A stretch of DNA of 38,192 nucleotides from an uncultured Bacilli bacterium (GTDB taxonomy: Bacteria; Bacillota_I; Bacilli_A; RF39; UBA660): positions 1 to 38,192 of the forward strand of contig CAKOIF010000015.1 of NCBI GenBank assembly GCA_934086485.1, read 5' to 3'. The translations under genes and the position numbers were made by a program. Shown piece by piece: positions 22,340-31,049 of this stretch. The number at the start of each line of letters is the position of its first letter. Position 1 is the stretch's first letter. The notes below the pieces were generated by a model that was not told where the DNA came from, did no database searches, and worked only from the letters and a program-made list of their open reading frames with translations.

Positions 22340-23206
22340 CTAATCATTAAAGTTTATATTTAAAATCTCCATTATTCTATTTAAATCTTGCATTGAGTTA
22401 TATGATATTTCAATTTTTTTATTAGATATCCTAACTTTATTACCAATTGTATCACTAAATGCATCTTCATACATTCTAAATTTTTCATTTTTTTCTTTAA
22501 TAACCTTCTTATCATCTTTTTTAGATAATAATTTTTCAACATCACGAACATTTAAATTTTCTTTAATAATTTTATTTGCTAAATTAATAACTTTTTCTTC
22601 ATCATCAATTTTACTTAAACATCTTGCGTGTGACATTGAAAGTTTTCCATTTTTTACAAGTTCTTGAACACTTTTTGGTAAATTTAAAAGTCCTAAAAGA
22701 TTAGTTATATAACTTCTACTTTTACCAAACTTTTTAGAAAATTCTTCTTGAGTCATATCTTTAACTTGTAAAATATTTGAAATAGAAATTGCCGTATCTA
22801 CTGGATTTAAATCCTCTCTTTGAATATTTTCAAGAAGAGCAATTTCCATCATTTCTTCATCAGTAAAATCTTTTATAATTGCAGGTACAGTTGTAAGACC
22901 CGCTATTTTAGAGGCTTTACATCTTCTTTCACCAGCAACAATTTCATAACCTTTAACACTTTTCTTTAATATAACTGGTTCTACTACACCGTATACTTTA
23001 ATTGAATCTGCAAGCTCATTTAAAGCTTCTTCATCAAAGACTTTTCTTGGTTGATAAGGGTTTGGTCTAATTTGAGAAAGTTCAATCTCAGTGGCATTAT
23101 TTCTTTCCTCTTTAACAATTGTGTCCTCTAAAGTATCAATTGTAAATGATGAATTAGAAAATAATTCCTCTAATCCTTTACCTAAAGCTTTTTTCTTAGT
23201 TTCCAT
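22340..23206 (-). CDS. parB: Chromosome partitioning protein ParB (Spo0J)
   Basis: A 288-aa CTPase/DNA-binding protein that spreads from parS and loads SMC. It has the N-terminal GKGLEELF, ParB box I (PNPYQPRK), box II GERRCKASKIAGL, ENIQREDLNPVDTA, a central helix-turn-helix (TQEEFSKKFGKSRSYITNLL) and a C-terminal dimerisation part. ATG 23206 is preferred (GAGGTGA nine bases before it) over an in-frame TTG at 23215. Both lie within the parA end. No parS-like site was found nearby. Confidence 0.96.
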   Translation of the reverse strand: METKKKALGKGLEELFSNSSFTIDTLEDTIVKEERNNATEIELSQIRPNPYQPRKVFDEEALNELADSIKVYGVVEPVILKKSVKGYEIVAGERRCKASKIAGLTTVPAIIKDFTDEEMMEIALLENIQREDLNPVDTAISISNILQVKDMTQEEFSKKFGKSRSYITNLLGLLNLPKSVQELVKNGKLSMSHARCLSKIDDEEKVINLANKIIKENLNVRDVEKLLSKKDDKKVIKEKNEKFRMYEDAFSDTIGNKVRISNKKIEISYNSMQDLNRIMEILNINFND

Positions 23207-23981
23207 CTCTTTCAATCACCTCTTTCGCTAAATTATGATATGCTTCAGCTCCACGACTTTCTGGATCATATTCATTTATTGGTTTTCCATGACTTGGCGC
23301 CTCAACAAGTCTTACAAGTCTAGGAATAATTGTATTAAATACTTTATCTTTAAAATATTTTCTTATTTCTTCGATAACCTCAAGTCCAATATTTGTTCTA
23401 CCATCAAGCATAGTAAGTAGAACACCCTCAATACGAAGTTCAGGGTTCATTGAATTTTGAACCATTATTATAGAGTTTAATAACTGGGTAATTCCCTCTA
23501 AAGCATAGAACTCACATTGAACTGGTATAATAACAGCATCACTTGCAACAAGTGCATTCATAGTGGATAATCCCAAAGATGGTTGACAATCAATTATTAT
23601 ATAATCAAAATTATCTTTAATAGTTTCTAATGCATTTCTTAATTGGTTATTTCTTTGAAATGTATTATCAGAAAACATCTTTTTAACAAATTCAACATCA
23701 ATTCCCGCTAAATTTAATGTTGAGGGAATTATACTTAAATTTTTAAATTTTGTTTTATAAATAGCTTTTTTAATTTCACATAAACCAGTTATAGTTTCAT
23801 AAATATCATGCTCAAAATCAGTGGTATTAAAACCAAGTCCAGTTGTAGCATTACTTTGTGGATCCATGTCAATAAGAAGGGTTTTTTTCCCACATTGTCC
23901 TAAAGCTGCTGCTAAATTTATACTTGTTGTAGTCTTACCTACACCACCTTTTTGATTAACTAATGATATTACTCTTGCCAT
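23196..23981 (-). CDS. parA: Chromosome partitioning ATPase ParA (Soj)
   Basis: A 261-aa deviant Walker ATPase. It has KGGVGKTT (11-18) with the signature Lys, DMDPQSNATTG (Walker A') and a Walker B region IIIDCQPSLG. It works with ParB to position origins, and in Bacillus Soj also regulates DnaA. The length and context (parB overlap) indicate the chromosomal type rather than a plasmid. It has its own promoter after the rplQ terminator. Confidence 0.96.
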   Translation of the reverse strand: MARVISLVNQKGGVGKTTTSINLAAALGQCGKKTLLIDMDPQSNATTGLGFNTTDFEHDIYETITGLCEIKKAIYKTKFKNLSIIPSTLNLAGIDVEFVKKMFSDNTFQRNNQLRNALETIKDNFDYIIIDCQPSLGLSTMNALVASDAVIIPVQCEFYALEGITQLLNSIIMVQNSMNPELRIEGVLLTMLDGRTNIGLEVIEEIRKYFKDKVFNTIIPRLVRLVEAPSHGKPINEYDPESRGAEAYHNLAKEVIERDGN

Positions 23982-24008
23982 ATTAACACTTCCTAACTGC
24001 TACTATAT

Positions 24009-24017
24009 ATTTTAACA
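24009..24017 (-). promoter_or_regulatory. Promoter for the parA operon
   Basis: An extended -10 TGTTAAAAT (hexamer 24014-24009). The -35 is poor (TTCAAT, 17 bp upstream). RBS AGGAAG and the parA ATG follow. Confidence 0.55.
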
Positions 24018-24082
24018 TATAATAATAAATTATTGAATAAAAAAAGATAAAGTTTTACAAAGAAAATTTTTCAAATAAAAAA

Positions 24083-24102
24083 AGTATAGAAAATTCTATA
24101 CT
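24083..24102 (-). terminator. Terminator of the ribosomal protein cluster
   Basis: The arms AGTATAG/CTATACT (7 bp, extendable to 9) with a short loop are followed on the minus strand by seven T. The hairpin overlaps the rplQ stop. Confidence 0.85.
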
Positions 24103-24434
24103 AATTCTAATTTTACCTCTAAAGCATCATCACCACGACGTTCATTTAATTTAATAATTCTTGTATATCCACCAGCACGGTTTTCATATCTTTTTGCTAA
24201 ATCATTAAATACTTTTTGAACAACTTCGTTATCATTATGTAAAAATGCTAAAGCTTTTCTTCTTGCAACAAGTGAACCATCTTTTCCGTAAGTAATCATT
24301 TTATCAACAAATTTTCTTACTTCTTTTGCACGAGATTCAGTTGTAACAATACTTTCATGCATAATAACATCTTTAGTAAGTCCAGCTAAAATGCTTCTTC
24401 TAATTTTATTATTTCTTCCTAATTTACGATACAT
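24096..24434 (-). CDS. rplQ: 50S ribosomal protein L17
   Basis: A 112-aa ribosomal protein of the large subunit near the exit tunnel. The N-terminus MYRKLGRNNKIRRSILAGL is close to the family pattern, and the C-terminus GGYTRIIKLNERRGDDALEVKLELV is typical. It is the last gene of the alpha operon, 3 bp after rpoA, and its stop lies in the terminator. The cluster ends here instead of continuing to ecfA, ecfT, truA, rplM and rpsI as in many Firmicutes. Confidence 0.97.
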   Translation of the reverse strand: MYRKLGRNNKIRRSILAGLTKDVIMHESIVTTESRAKEVRKFVDKMITYGKDGSLVARRKALAFLHNDNEVVQKVFNDLAKRYENRAGGYTRIIKLNERRGDDALEVKLELV

Positions 24435-24437
24435 ATT

Positions 24438-25382
24438 CTACTCCTTAAATTGTAGTCCTAAATCAGCAACTTTGTCAATAACCTCTTTTAGAGATTTCTT
24501 TCCTAAGTTTCTAATTTTAGTAACCTCTACTTCTTTCATATTTACTAAATCTTGAAGAGTATGAATTCCATGTCTTTTTAAGCAATTAAATGCTCTAACA
24601 GAGAAGTCAACTTCTTCGATTGGTGTTTCTAATGTTTTTGCTAAATTATCAACTTGTTTTTCTTGCATGATACCAGCAATATTACTAATACTATTTAAGT
24701 CAGCAACGATAGCAAAATGCTCTACTAAAATTTTAGCAGATAAAGCAAGTGCTTCTTCTGGAGTCATACTACCATTTGTAGTAACCTCAATAACAAGTTT
24801 ATCATAAGTTTCATCTTGACCAACTCTTGTATCTAATACTTCGTATTTTACAAGTTCTATTGGTGAATAATTTGAGTCTACTGGAATAACACCAACTTTA
24901 ATTTCTTTCATATTTAATTTATTTGTTTTTGCATCAACATATCCTCTACCATTTTCAATAGTAAGTTCCATATCAATTTTTCCACCTTTTACAAGGTTAC
25001 AAATAACTAAATCTGGATTGATAATATCAATATCAGCATTTTGTTCAATCATTCCTGCAGTTACAGGTCCTTCAGTATCACAAGATAAATGAAGTACTTT
25101 TTGTTCCTCAGTATGATTTTTTACAACTAATTTTTTGATGTTTAATACTATTTGAGTAACATCCTCTACTATACCATCAATTTTTTGAAATTCATGCATA
25201 ACGCCATCAATTTTAATTGATGTTACACTACTACCAGGTAAACTAGATAGTAATACTCTTCTTAGTGCATTTCCAATAGTTGTACCAAAACCTCTTTCAA
25301 GTGGTTCTAGTTCAAATTTACCATAATTACTAGTTTCATTATATTCTGAAATTTTGTATTCTGGTTTTTCAAATTTTATCAT
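24438..25382 (-). CDS. rpoA: RNA polymerase alpha subunit
   Basis: A 314-aa protein of usual length. The N-terminal dimerisation domain (about 1-225, GFGTTIGNALRRVLLSSLPG) is followed by a flexible linker and a C-terminal domain that binds UP elements and activators (FSVRAFNCLKRHGIHTLQDLV, IRNLGKKSLKEV). It lies between rpsK and rplQ as in the standard alpha operon. Confidence 0.98.
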   Translation of the reverse strand: MIKFEKPEYKISEYNETSNYGKFELEPLERGFGTTIGNALRRVLLSSLPGSSVTSIKIDGVMHEFQKIDGIVEDVTQIVLNIKKLVVKNHTEEQKVLHLSCDTEGPVTAGMIEQNADIDIINPDLVICNLVKGGKIDMELTIENGRGYVDAKTNKLNMKEIKVGVIPVDSNYSPIELVKYEVLDTRVGQDETYDKLVIEVTTNGSMTPEEALALSAKILVEHFAIVADLNSISNIAGIMQEKQVDNLAKTLETPIEEVDFSVRAFNCLKRHGIHTLQDLVNMKEVEVTKIRNLGKKSLKEVIDKVADLGLQFKE

Positions 25383-25399
25383 AATTACCCTCCCTTTTA

Positions 25400-25783
25400 T
25401 TAATTTCTTGGTCTTTTTGGTGGTCTACAACCATTGTGTGGAACTGGTGTTTCATCTGTTATACTAGTAATTTCAAGTCCAGCTGATTGAATACTACGAA
25501 TAGCATTTTCTCTTCCTGGTCCTAAACCTTTTACATAAACATCAACTTTTACAACACCTTGATCTTTAGCAGCATTAGCAGCAGCTTCTGCAGAAAGTCC
25601 AGCAGCAAAAGGAGTTTTCTTTTTACTACCTTTATAACCAATTCTTCCAGCAGAGGACCAACTAATTGCATTACCATTATGGTCACAAATTGTTACGATT
25701 GTGTTATTATATGTTGCATGAATATGTGCTTCTGCTTCAGTAACATTAATTTTATTTTTCTTTTTTCTTCTATTATATGCCAT
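25400..25783 (-). CDS. rpsK: 30S ribosomal protein S11
   Basis: A 127-aa protein of the platform of the small subunit. Key segments are HIHATYNNTIVTI near the N-terminus, SAGRIGYKGSKK in the middle and PHNGCRPPKRPR at the C-terminus, which is nearly invariant in the family. It follows rpsM by 10 bp in the alpha operon. Confidence 0.98.
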   Translation of the reverse strand: MAYNRRKKKNKINVTEAEAHIHATYNNTIVTICDHNGNAISWSSAGRIGYKGSKKKTPFAAGLSAEAAANAAKDQGVVKVDVYVKGLGPGRENAIRSIQSAGLEITSITDETPVPHNGCRPPKRPRN

Positions 25784-25793
25784 ATTATCTCAC

Positions 25794-26168
25794 CTACTTT
25801 GAAACCTTTTTCTTATTTGCAACTACTTTTCCTCTACCTTTTCTAGTATGAGCGTTGCGGCTTGTTCTTTGACCTCTTACAGGAAGTCCTTTTTTATGTC
25901 TTATACCTTGATAAGAATTTATTTCCATTTTGTTTTTAATGTTCATTTGAACTTCTCTACGAAGATCACCTTCAGTTGTATGTTTGTCAACTTCTTTACG
26001 AAGTGCAGCAATTTCTTCTTCTGTTAAATCTTTAATTTTTTTTGTTGCTTCAACATTTGCATCTTTACAAATAGTTTTACCTAAATTTGGACCAATACCA
26101 TAGATAGCAGTAAGTCCTATCCAAGTATGTTTTTCATTAGGTAATTCAATATTTTTAATTCTCGCCAT
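25794..26168 (-). CDS. rpsM: 30S ribosomal protein S13
   Basis: A 124-aa protein of the 30S head that contacts the large subunit and P-site tRNA. It has the N-terminal MARIKNIELPNEKHTWIGLT, the helix-hairpin-helix IYGIGPNLGKTIC and the basic tail with GQRTSRNAHTRKG. An RBS (AGGAG) lies before its ATG. It follows rpmJ by 8 bp. Confidence 0.98.
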   Translation of the reverse strand: MARIKNIELPNEKHTWIGLTAIYGIGPNLGKTICKDANVEATKKIKDLTEEEIAALRKEVDKHTTEGDLRREVQMNIKNKMEINSYQGIRHKKGLPVRGQRTSRNAHTRKGRGKVVANKKKVSK

Positions 26169-26176
26169 AATTTCTC

Positions 26177-26290
26177 CTATCCTTGAACTTGTTTATGTTT
26201 AGGGTTATTACAAATAACCATAACTTTTCCTTTTCTTCTAATAACTTTACATTTTTTACATATCTTTTTTACAGATGGTCTAACTTTCAT
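26177..26290 (-). CDS. rpmJ: 50S ribosomal protein L36
   Basis: A 37-aa protein read from ATG 26290 to TAG 26177. It begins MKVRPSVKKICKKC and ends NNPKHKQVQG, as expected for L36. It keeps the zinc-binding residues (CKKC, Cys27 and His32), so this is the zinc form. It fills the gap between infA and rpsM, its usual place. Confidence 0.97.
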   Translation of the reverse strand: MKVRPSVKKICKKCKVIRRKGKVMVICNNPKHKQVQG

Positions 26291-26299
26291 AATATCCTC

Positions 26300-26524
26300 C
26301 TATCTTTTATTCCATGTAATTATCCCACGTGTTAAATCATAAGGTGAAAGTTCTACTGTAACGGTATCACCCGGTAAGATACGAATCATATTAATACGCA
26401 TTTTACCAGAAACGTAGGCTTTTACAGTATGTCCATTAGATAGTTCTACTAAATAGTCACTACCTTTTAAGACTTCAATAACTTTCCCTTCCACTTCTAT
26501 TTTATCATTTTTCTTATTAGCCAT
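26300..26524 (-). CDS. infA: Translation initiation factor IF-1
   Basis: A 74-aa OB-fold protein that binds the 30S A-site during initiation. The start MANKKNDKIEVEGKV is slightly longer than the usual MAKxD form; the remainder (LKGSDYLVELSNGHTVKAY, SGKMRINMIRILPGD, YDLTRGIITW) is typical. It lies between map and rpmJ. Confidence 0.98.
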   Translation of the reverse strand: MANKKNDKIEVEGKVIEVLKGSDYLVELSNGHTVKAYVSGKMRINMIRILPGDTVTVELSPYDLTRGIITWNKR

Positions 26525-26534
26525 ATTATTTTTC

Positions 26535-27278
26535 TCACTCTCCCGTTAATATTTCATATCCATCTTTAGTAACTACAATTGTGTGTTCAAAATGTGCACT
26601 AGGCATTCCATCTTCAGTTTTAACTGTCCAATCATTATCATCTAAGTAAACATGTCTTTTACCTAAATTAAGCATTGGCTCAATACAAATTGTCATTCCT
26701 TCTTTTAAGATAACATTTGTTTTTGTATAAAAATTTGGTACGTCTGGATCTTCATGCATTGAAGTTCCAATTCCGTGACCCACTAATTCTTCGACTACTG
26801 AAAGCCCATTTTTATGAGCATAATCTTCAATAGTTTTTCCTATTAGTGATAAAGGAGTTCCAGCTTTTACAACACTTAATCCTTTATATAAAGCATTTTT
26901 AGTATTTTCAACTAAACTTCTTACATCATCAGAAACATTTCCAATAATATAAGTTCTAGCACTATCACTTTCATATCCTTTGAACCTAACAGTTAAATCA
27001 ACTTTTAATATATCACCATTTTTAAGTTTTCGATTATCTGGAATACCATGAACTACTTCATCATTTAAAGATAAACAAACACTTTTTGGGAAACCTTCAT
27101 AATTAAGTTCCGAAGGTATTGCACCATTTTTACGAATAAATGCATCAACAATATCATTTAACTCGTTAAGTGATACACCTACTTTGAGATGTTTTTTTAT
27201 TTCCTCATGAGCTAGAAAGTTGATATGACCACTTTCTTTCATAAGTTCAATTTCTCGTTTACTTTTAATATTAATCAC
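26535..27278 (-). CDS. map: Methionine aminopeptidase, type I
   Basis: A 247-aa dimetal peptidase that removes the initiator Met. The metal ligands are visible: two Asp in KVDLTVRFKGYESDSART, His in VGHGIG, Glu in CIEPMLNLG and Glu in AHFEHTIVV, with a substrate His in LVGHGIGTSMHE. There is no N-terminal zinc-binding extension. Its ATG overlaps the adk stop by eight bases. Confidence 0.97.
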   Translation of the reverse strand: MINIKSKREIELMKESGHINFLAHEEIKKHLKVGVSLNELNDIVDAFIRKNGAIPSELNYEGFPKSVCLSLNDEVVHGIPDNRKLKNGDILKVDLTVRFKGYESDSARTYIIGNVSDDVRSLVENTKNALYKGLSVVKAGTPLSLIGKTIEDYAHKNGLSVVEELVGHGIGTSMHEDPDVPNFYTKTNVILKEGMTICIEPMLNLGKRHVYLDDNDWTVKTEDGMPSAHFEHTIVVTKDGYEILTGE

Positions 27279-27918
27279 TTAAAATCTCCATTAATTTTTC
27301 TTTTAAATTTAAATCTTTGTTATTAACATCAATTTCCACTAATTTATTTAAATCTTTGTAATACTCTATTATAGGTAAAGTATTTTGAACATAAGTATCA
27401 AAACGAACTTTAAAACTTTCTTCATTATCGTCTCCTCTGACAGTAAGTGGAGTTTTACAATCATCACATATTCCTTCAACTTTTGGTTTAAAATCATCAA
27501 AGAAAATGTTATAACTTCTTCCACACTTTTCACAAGTAACTCTTCCAAGAGTACGTTTTAAAGCAAGTTCTTTATCAATATTTAAATAAATAACAATATA
27601 ATTACTAATTTTTAATTTATCAAATAAAATACTTAAATTATTTGCTTGATTAATTGTTCTAGGAAATCCATCTAAAATAAATGGTTTATCTAATTTAGAT
27701 AGCGTTTCTTCGATTAATTTAATCATATAATCATCACTAACAAGTTTGCCAGCATCGATTATCTTTTTTATTTCTTTGCCAAGGCTACTTTGAGAAGCAA
27801 TTTCACTTCTTAAAATAGCCCCAGTAGAAATATGTTTACAATCATAAGTATTTTTAAGTATGTCGCTACAAGTACCTTTACCTGCAGCAGGCGGTGCTAA
27901 AAATATTATGTTTTTCAT
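27271..27918 (-). CDS. adk: Adenylate kinase with zinc-binding LID
   Basis: A 215-aa enzyme that interconverts ATP + AMP and 2 ADP. It has P-loop APPAAGKGT (about 8-16), FILDGFPRTINQA and the LID arginines (RTLGRVTC). The LID domain contains CEKCGRSYN and later CDDCKTPL, a four-Cys zinc site common in Gram-positives. It overlaps secY by four bases (ATGA). Confidence 0.97.
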   Translation of the reverse strand: MKNIIFLAPPAAGKGTCSDILKNTYDCKHISTGAILRSEIASQSSLGKEIKKIIDAGKLVSDDYMIKLIEETLSKLDKPFILDGFPRTINQANNLSILFDKLKISNYIVIYLNIDKELALKRTLGRVTCEKCGRSYNIFFDDFKPKVEGICDDCKTPLTVRGDDNEESFKVRFDTYVQNTLPIIEYYKDLNKLVEIDVNNKDLNLKEKLMEILSD

Positions 27919-29177
27919 CTTAATCTCTTTCTCTTAGAAGAATAACTTCTACTTACAAGACTACTTTCTAATTGTTTATAAGTTTCAATTGCTACACCTA
28001 CAACAATTAATATACCAGTTCCACCAATTGTTACATAAGATGGAAGAGAAGTAAGTTTTGAAAGTAATATAGGCATTCCTGCTAAGATTACTAAGAATAG
28101 GGCTCCCACTAGTGTTAATTTAGATAGTGAATTACTAATATATTTAGAAGTATCACTACCAGGTCTAATACCAGGAATATAACCACCATTCTCATTTAAA
28201 TTTTTACTCATTTCATCTGGATTCATTACAAGGAATGTATAGAAGTAAGCAAATACAACTATTAAAACCAAGTATAATATAAATCCAGTAGTAGAAGTGT
28301 ACATAATATATTTATTTACAAAATCTATTGCACTTTGTTTACCAATTAAGGTAACAATTGTTGCTGGAATAGTTGTAACTATTGAAGCAAATATTACTGG
28401 AATAACACTTGCAGAATTTATTTTTAATGGTAAATAGTTTGTTTGTGCACCATATGCAGAAGATGTTCTATTAGAATATTGAATTGGTATTCTTCTTTCA
28501 GCAAGTTGAACCCAAATAATTCCAACGATAACAATAACATACACAAGTACAAATAAACTAAATAATATAATTCCAACAGTTTTTGAAAAACTTCCCATTA
28601 CAAGTGAAGCAAATGCTCCTCTAAAAATATTAGGCATACTTTGAATAATACCAGCCATTATAAGCATTGATTGTCCATTACCAATACCTTTATTAGTAAT
28701 TTGATCACCCATCCACATACAGAAAGATGTACCAGCAACCATAACTAATGTAGTTTTAATAATTTCCATAGCATTTAACCCTTTCATATAGAAAGCAGTT
28801 AAAGCATAAGCTTGTAAAAAGGCAATAAATATTCCTAAATATCTTGTAATTTTGTTAATCTTTTGTCTTCCAGTATAACCTTGATCTTTAAGATCTTTAA
28901 AGTAAGGTACAATATCCATTTGTAAAATTTCAGTAATAATTGAGGCAGTAATATAAGGGGAAACGCCTAGAGCAAATATTGAAAAATTTGATAGACCTCC
29001 ACCACTCATTACGTTGAATATTTCTAGAAAACCTAGTTCTTCATATACTGCTGATGCCCAAGGAATTGTTATAGTTGTACCTAAACAAAATATTCCTAAA
29101 CACATCATTGTAAAATAGATTTTTTTTCTTAAGTCTTTATTACTTTTATTAAAAAATCCTGAAAAACCACGAAACAT
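27915..29177 (-). CDS. secY: Protein translocase subunit SecY
   Basis: A 420-aa channel subunit of the Sec translocon with ten membrane segments. Recognisable parts are the plug/TM2 region (LGVSPYITASIITEILQMD), QALMQ-type loop LKDQGYTGRQKINKITRYL and the C-terminal cytosolic loop MSKNLNENGGYIPGIRPGSDT. The stop of rplO lies one base before its ATG. Confidence 0.98.
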   Translation of the reverse strand: MFRGFSGFFNKSNKDLRKKIYFTMMCLGIFCLGTTITIPWASAVYEELGFLEIFNVMSGGGLSNFSIFALGVSPYITASIITEILQMDIVPYFKDLKDQGYTGRQKINKITRYLGIFIAFLQAYALTAFYMKGLNAMEIIKTTLVMVAGTSFCMWMGDQITNKGIGNGQSMLIMAGIIQSMPNIFRGAFASLVMGSFSKTVGIILFSLFVLVYVIVIVGIIWVQLAERRIPIQYSNRTSSAYGAQTNYLPLKINSASVIPVIFASIVTTIPATIVTLIGKQSAIDFVNKYIMYTSTTGFILYLVLIVVFAYFYTFLVMNPDEMSKNLNENGGYIPGIRPGSDTSKYISNSLSKLTLVGALFLVILAGMPILLSKLTSLPSYVTIGGTGILIVVGVAIETYKQLESSLVSRSYSSKRKRLR

Positions 29178-29178
29178 T

Positions 29179-29622
29179 CTAAATCACCTCAGCTTTACCA
29201 CCAGCATCATTAATTTTAGTAACGGCAGCACTAGTGAAACGATTAGCTTTAATAGTTAATTTTTTCTCTAAAGTACCATTTCCTAAAACTTTAACTCCAT
29301 TTAATCCCTTTTTAAGAATTCTTCTTTCAAATAATACTTCAGGAGTAACAACATCACCATCATTAAAGTATCTATTTAAATCAGATAAATTAATTGTTGC
29401 AAATCTGTTAGCAAAATTTGCATTGTTAAATCCTCTTTTAGGAATTCTTCTATAAAGTGGAGATTGTCCACCTTGGAACCAAGGTTTAATTGAAGCACCA
29501 CTTCTAGATTTTTGTCCATTCTCTCCACGAGTTGAAGTTTTACCCATTCCACTTCCTGGGCCTCTACCAACTCTTTTTCTAGCTTTCATTTCGCTAGTCT
29601 TTGGTAAATTTTCTAATCTCAT
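29179..29622 (-). CDS. rplO: 50S ribosomal protein L15
   Basis: A 147-aa protein. The N-terminal glycine-rich extension (RKRVGRGPGSGMGKTSTRG) reaches into the 23S core, and the C-terminal globular part ends with FTSAAVTKINDAGGKAEVI. Its ATG overlaps the rpsE stop by one base (TAATG). rpmD, which normally lies between them, is therefore absent. Confidence 0.98.
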   Translation of the reverse strand: MRLENLPKTSEMKARKRVGRGPGSGMGKTSTRGENGQKSRSGASIKPWFQGGQSPLYRRIPKRGFNNANFANRFATINLSDLNRYFNDGDVVTPEVLFERRILKKGLNGVKVLGNGTLEKKLTIKANRFTSAAVTKINDAGGKAEVI

Positions 29623-30125
29623 TATAATTCCTCAACTTTCTTTGATCTAAGTTCAGCAATATGTTCCTTAGTTCTTTGCATTGTAAGCGCACCTAAAGTA
29701 GCTTTTGCAACATTAACTTGAGTATTACTTCCTAAAGATTTAGCAACGATATCTTTAACACCAGCAAGTTCAAGAACTGCTCTTGCTGCTCCACCAGCAA
29801 TAATTCCACGACCTTCTTTAGCAGGTTTTAATAAAACTACTGCTCTACCAACTTTATAAGTTGCTTCATGAGGTATTGTTCTATTATCAACTAGGGAAAT
29901 TTTTACAACATTTTTATTAGCGGCTTGTAATGCTTTTTTAATTGCTTCAGGAACTTCATTTGCTTTACCAGTTCCAATACCAATTAATCCTTTACGATTA
30001 CCAACAGCTACAGTTGCAGAAAATCTAAAATGTCTTCCACCTTGAGTAACTTTTGTTACTCTTCCTATATTAATAACTTTTTCTTCTAATAAATTATTTT
30101 TTTGTTTATCAAAATCTTTTGCCAT
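29622..30125 (-). CDS. rpsE: 30S ribosomal protein S5
   Basis: A 167-aa protein with the double-stranded RNA-binding domain (LEEKVINIGRVTKVTQGGRHFRF cut across two strands) and the C-terminal fold with GIIAGGAARAVLELAGV. It contributes to translational accuracy and the mRNA entry channel. It lies 9 bp after rplR. Confidence 0.98.
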   Translation of the reverse strand: MAKDFDKQKNNLLEEKVINIGRVTKVTQGGRHFRFSATVAVGNRKGLIGIGTGKANEVPEAIKKALQAANKNVVKISLVDNRTIPHEATYKVGRAVVLLKPAKEGRGIIAGGAARAVLELAGVKDIVAKSLGSNTQVNVAKATLGALTMQRTKEHIAELRSKKVEEL

Positions 30126-30134
30126 AATGCCTCC

Positions 30135-30488
30135 TTAAAACTCTAATCCAGCTTCTCTTGCTGCATCAGCTAAAGCTGCTACTCTTCCATGATATAAGAA
30201 TCCACCACGGTCAAATACTACTTTATTAATTTTTGCTTTTTTACATTTTGCAGCAATATCTTTTCCTACAGCAGAAGCTGCTTCAATATTACCACCATTT
30301 TTAATTTTAAGTTCAAGAGTTGATGAGCTAACTAAAGTTTCACCTTTTGTGTCATCAATAACTTGAGCATAAATAGCTTTATTAGATCTAAATACATTTA
30401 GTCTAGGTACTTCAGTTGTTCCAGAAATACTTTTTCTAACTCTTGTATGTCTTCTTAATCTAGCTTCTCTTTTTTCTTTACTATTCAT
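30135..30488 (-). CDS. rplR: 50S ribosomal protein L18
   Basis: A 117-aa protein that binds 5S rRNA. It has a basic N-terminus (REARLRRHTRVRKSISG), central RLNVFRSNKAIYAQVIDD and a C-terminus FDRGGFLYHGRVAALADAAR, all typical. It lies 14 bp after rplF. Confidence 0.98.
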   Translation of the reverse strand: MNSKEKREARLRRHTRVRKSISGTTEVPRLNVFRSNKAIYAQVIDDTKGETLVSSSTLELKIKNGGNIEAASAVGKDIAAKCKKAKINKVVFDRGGFLYHGRVAALADAAREAGLEF

Positions 30489-30502
30489 AACATTTTACTC
30501 CT

Positions 30503-31042
30503 TTACTTAGCCGCTTTCTTTCCTTCTTTACGACGGATATGTTCGCCTTTATAACGTATTCCTTTACCTTTATAAGGTTCTGGTTCACGAATTTTACGAA
30601 TATTTGCCGCAAATTCAGAAACTTTTTGTTTATCAAATCCACTAATAGAAAGTTCTGTATTAGATGGACTTGTAACTGTTATACCACTAGGTACTACAAC
30701 ATCAATTGTATGTGAGTATCCAGCAGATACAACAATTTTATTTCCTGATACACTGAAACGATATCCTACACCAACAGCCTCTAAATCTTTTGTATAACCA
30801 GTACTAACACCAATTAACATATTATTAATATTTGAGTTTGTTGTTCCTGAAAGAATATTTGCTTCTTTAGTATCTTTCACTTTTTCAGTAGTAATTTCAT
30901 TACCTTCAACAACTACTTTAACTAAAGGACTAACAGGAAGAGTTAATTCTCCTTTAGCTCCTTTTACAGTAACAATACCATCACTAAATGAAACTGTTAC
31001 ACCTTCAGGGATAGTTAGTTTTCTATTACCAATTCTACTCAT
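30503..31042 (-). CDS. rplF: 50S ribosomal protein L6
   Basis: A 179-aa protein with two similar domains, beginning MSRIGNRKLTIPEGV and ending in the conserved basic region EPYKGKGIRYKGEHIRRKEG. It sits near the sarcin-ricin loop and the factor-binding site. It lies 7 bp after rpsH. Confidence 0.98.
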   Translation of the reverse strand: MSRIGNRKLTIPEGVTVSFSDGIVTVKGAKGELTLPVSPLVKVVVEGNEITTEKVKDTKEANILSGTTNSNINNMLIGVSTGYTKDLEAVGVGYRFSVSGNKIVVSAGYSHTIDVVVPSGITVTSPSNTELSISGFDKQKVSEFAANIRKIREPEPYKGKGIRYKGEHIRRKEGKKAAK

Positions 31043-31049
31043 AGACTAC

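Noticed and set aside
26326..26331. CACGTG core inside infA as a possible parS site
   Set aside because: About 10 of 16 positions fit, which is too weak for parS, and the bases encode conserved infA residues.
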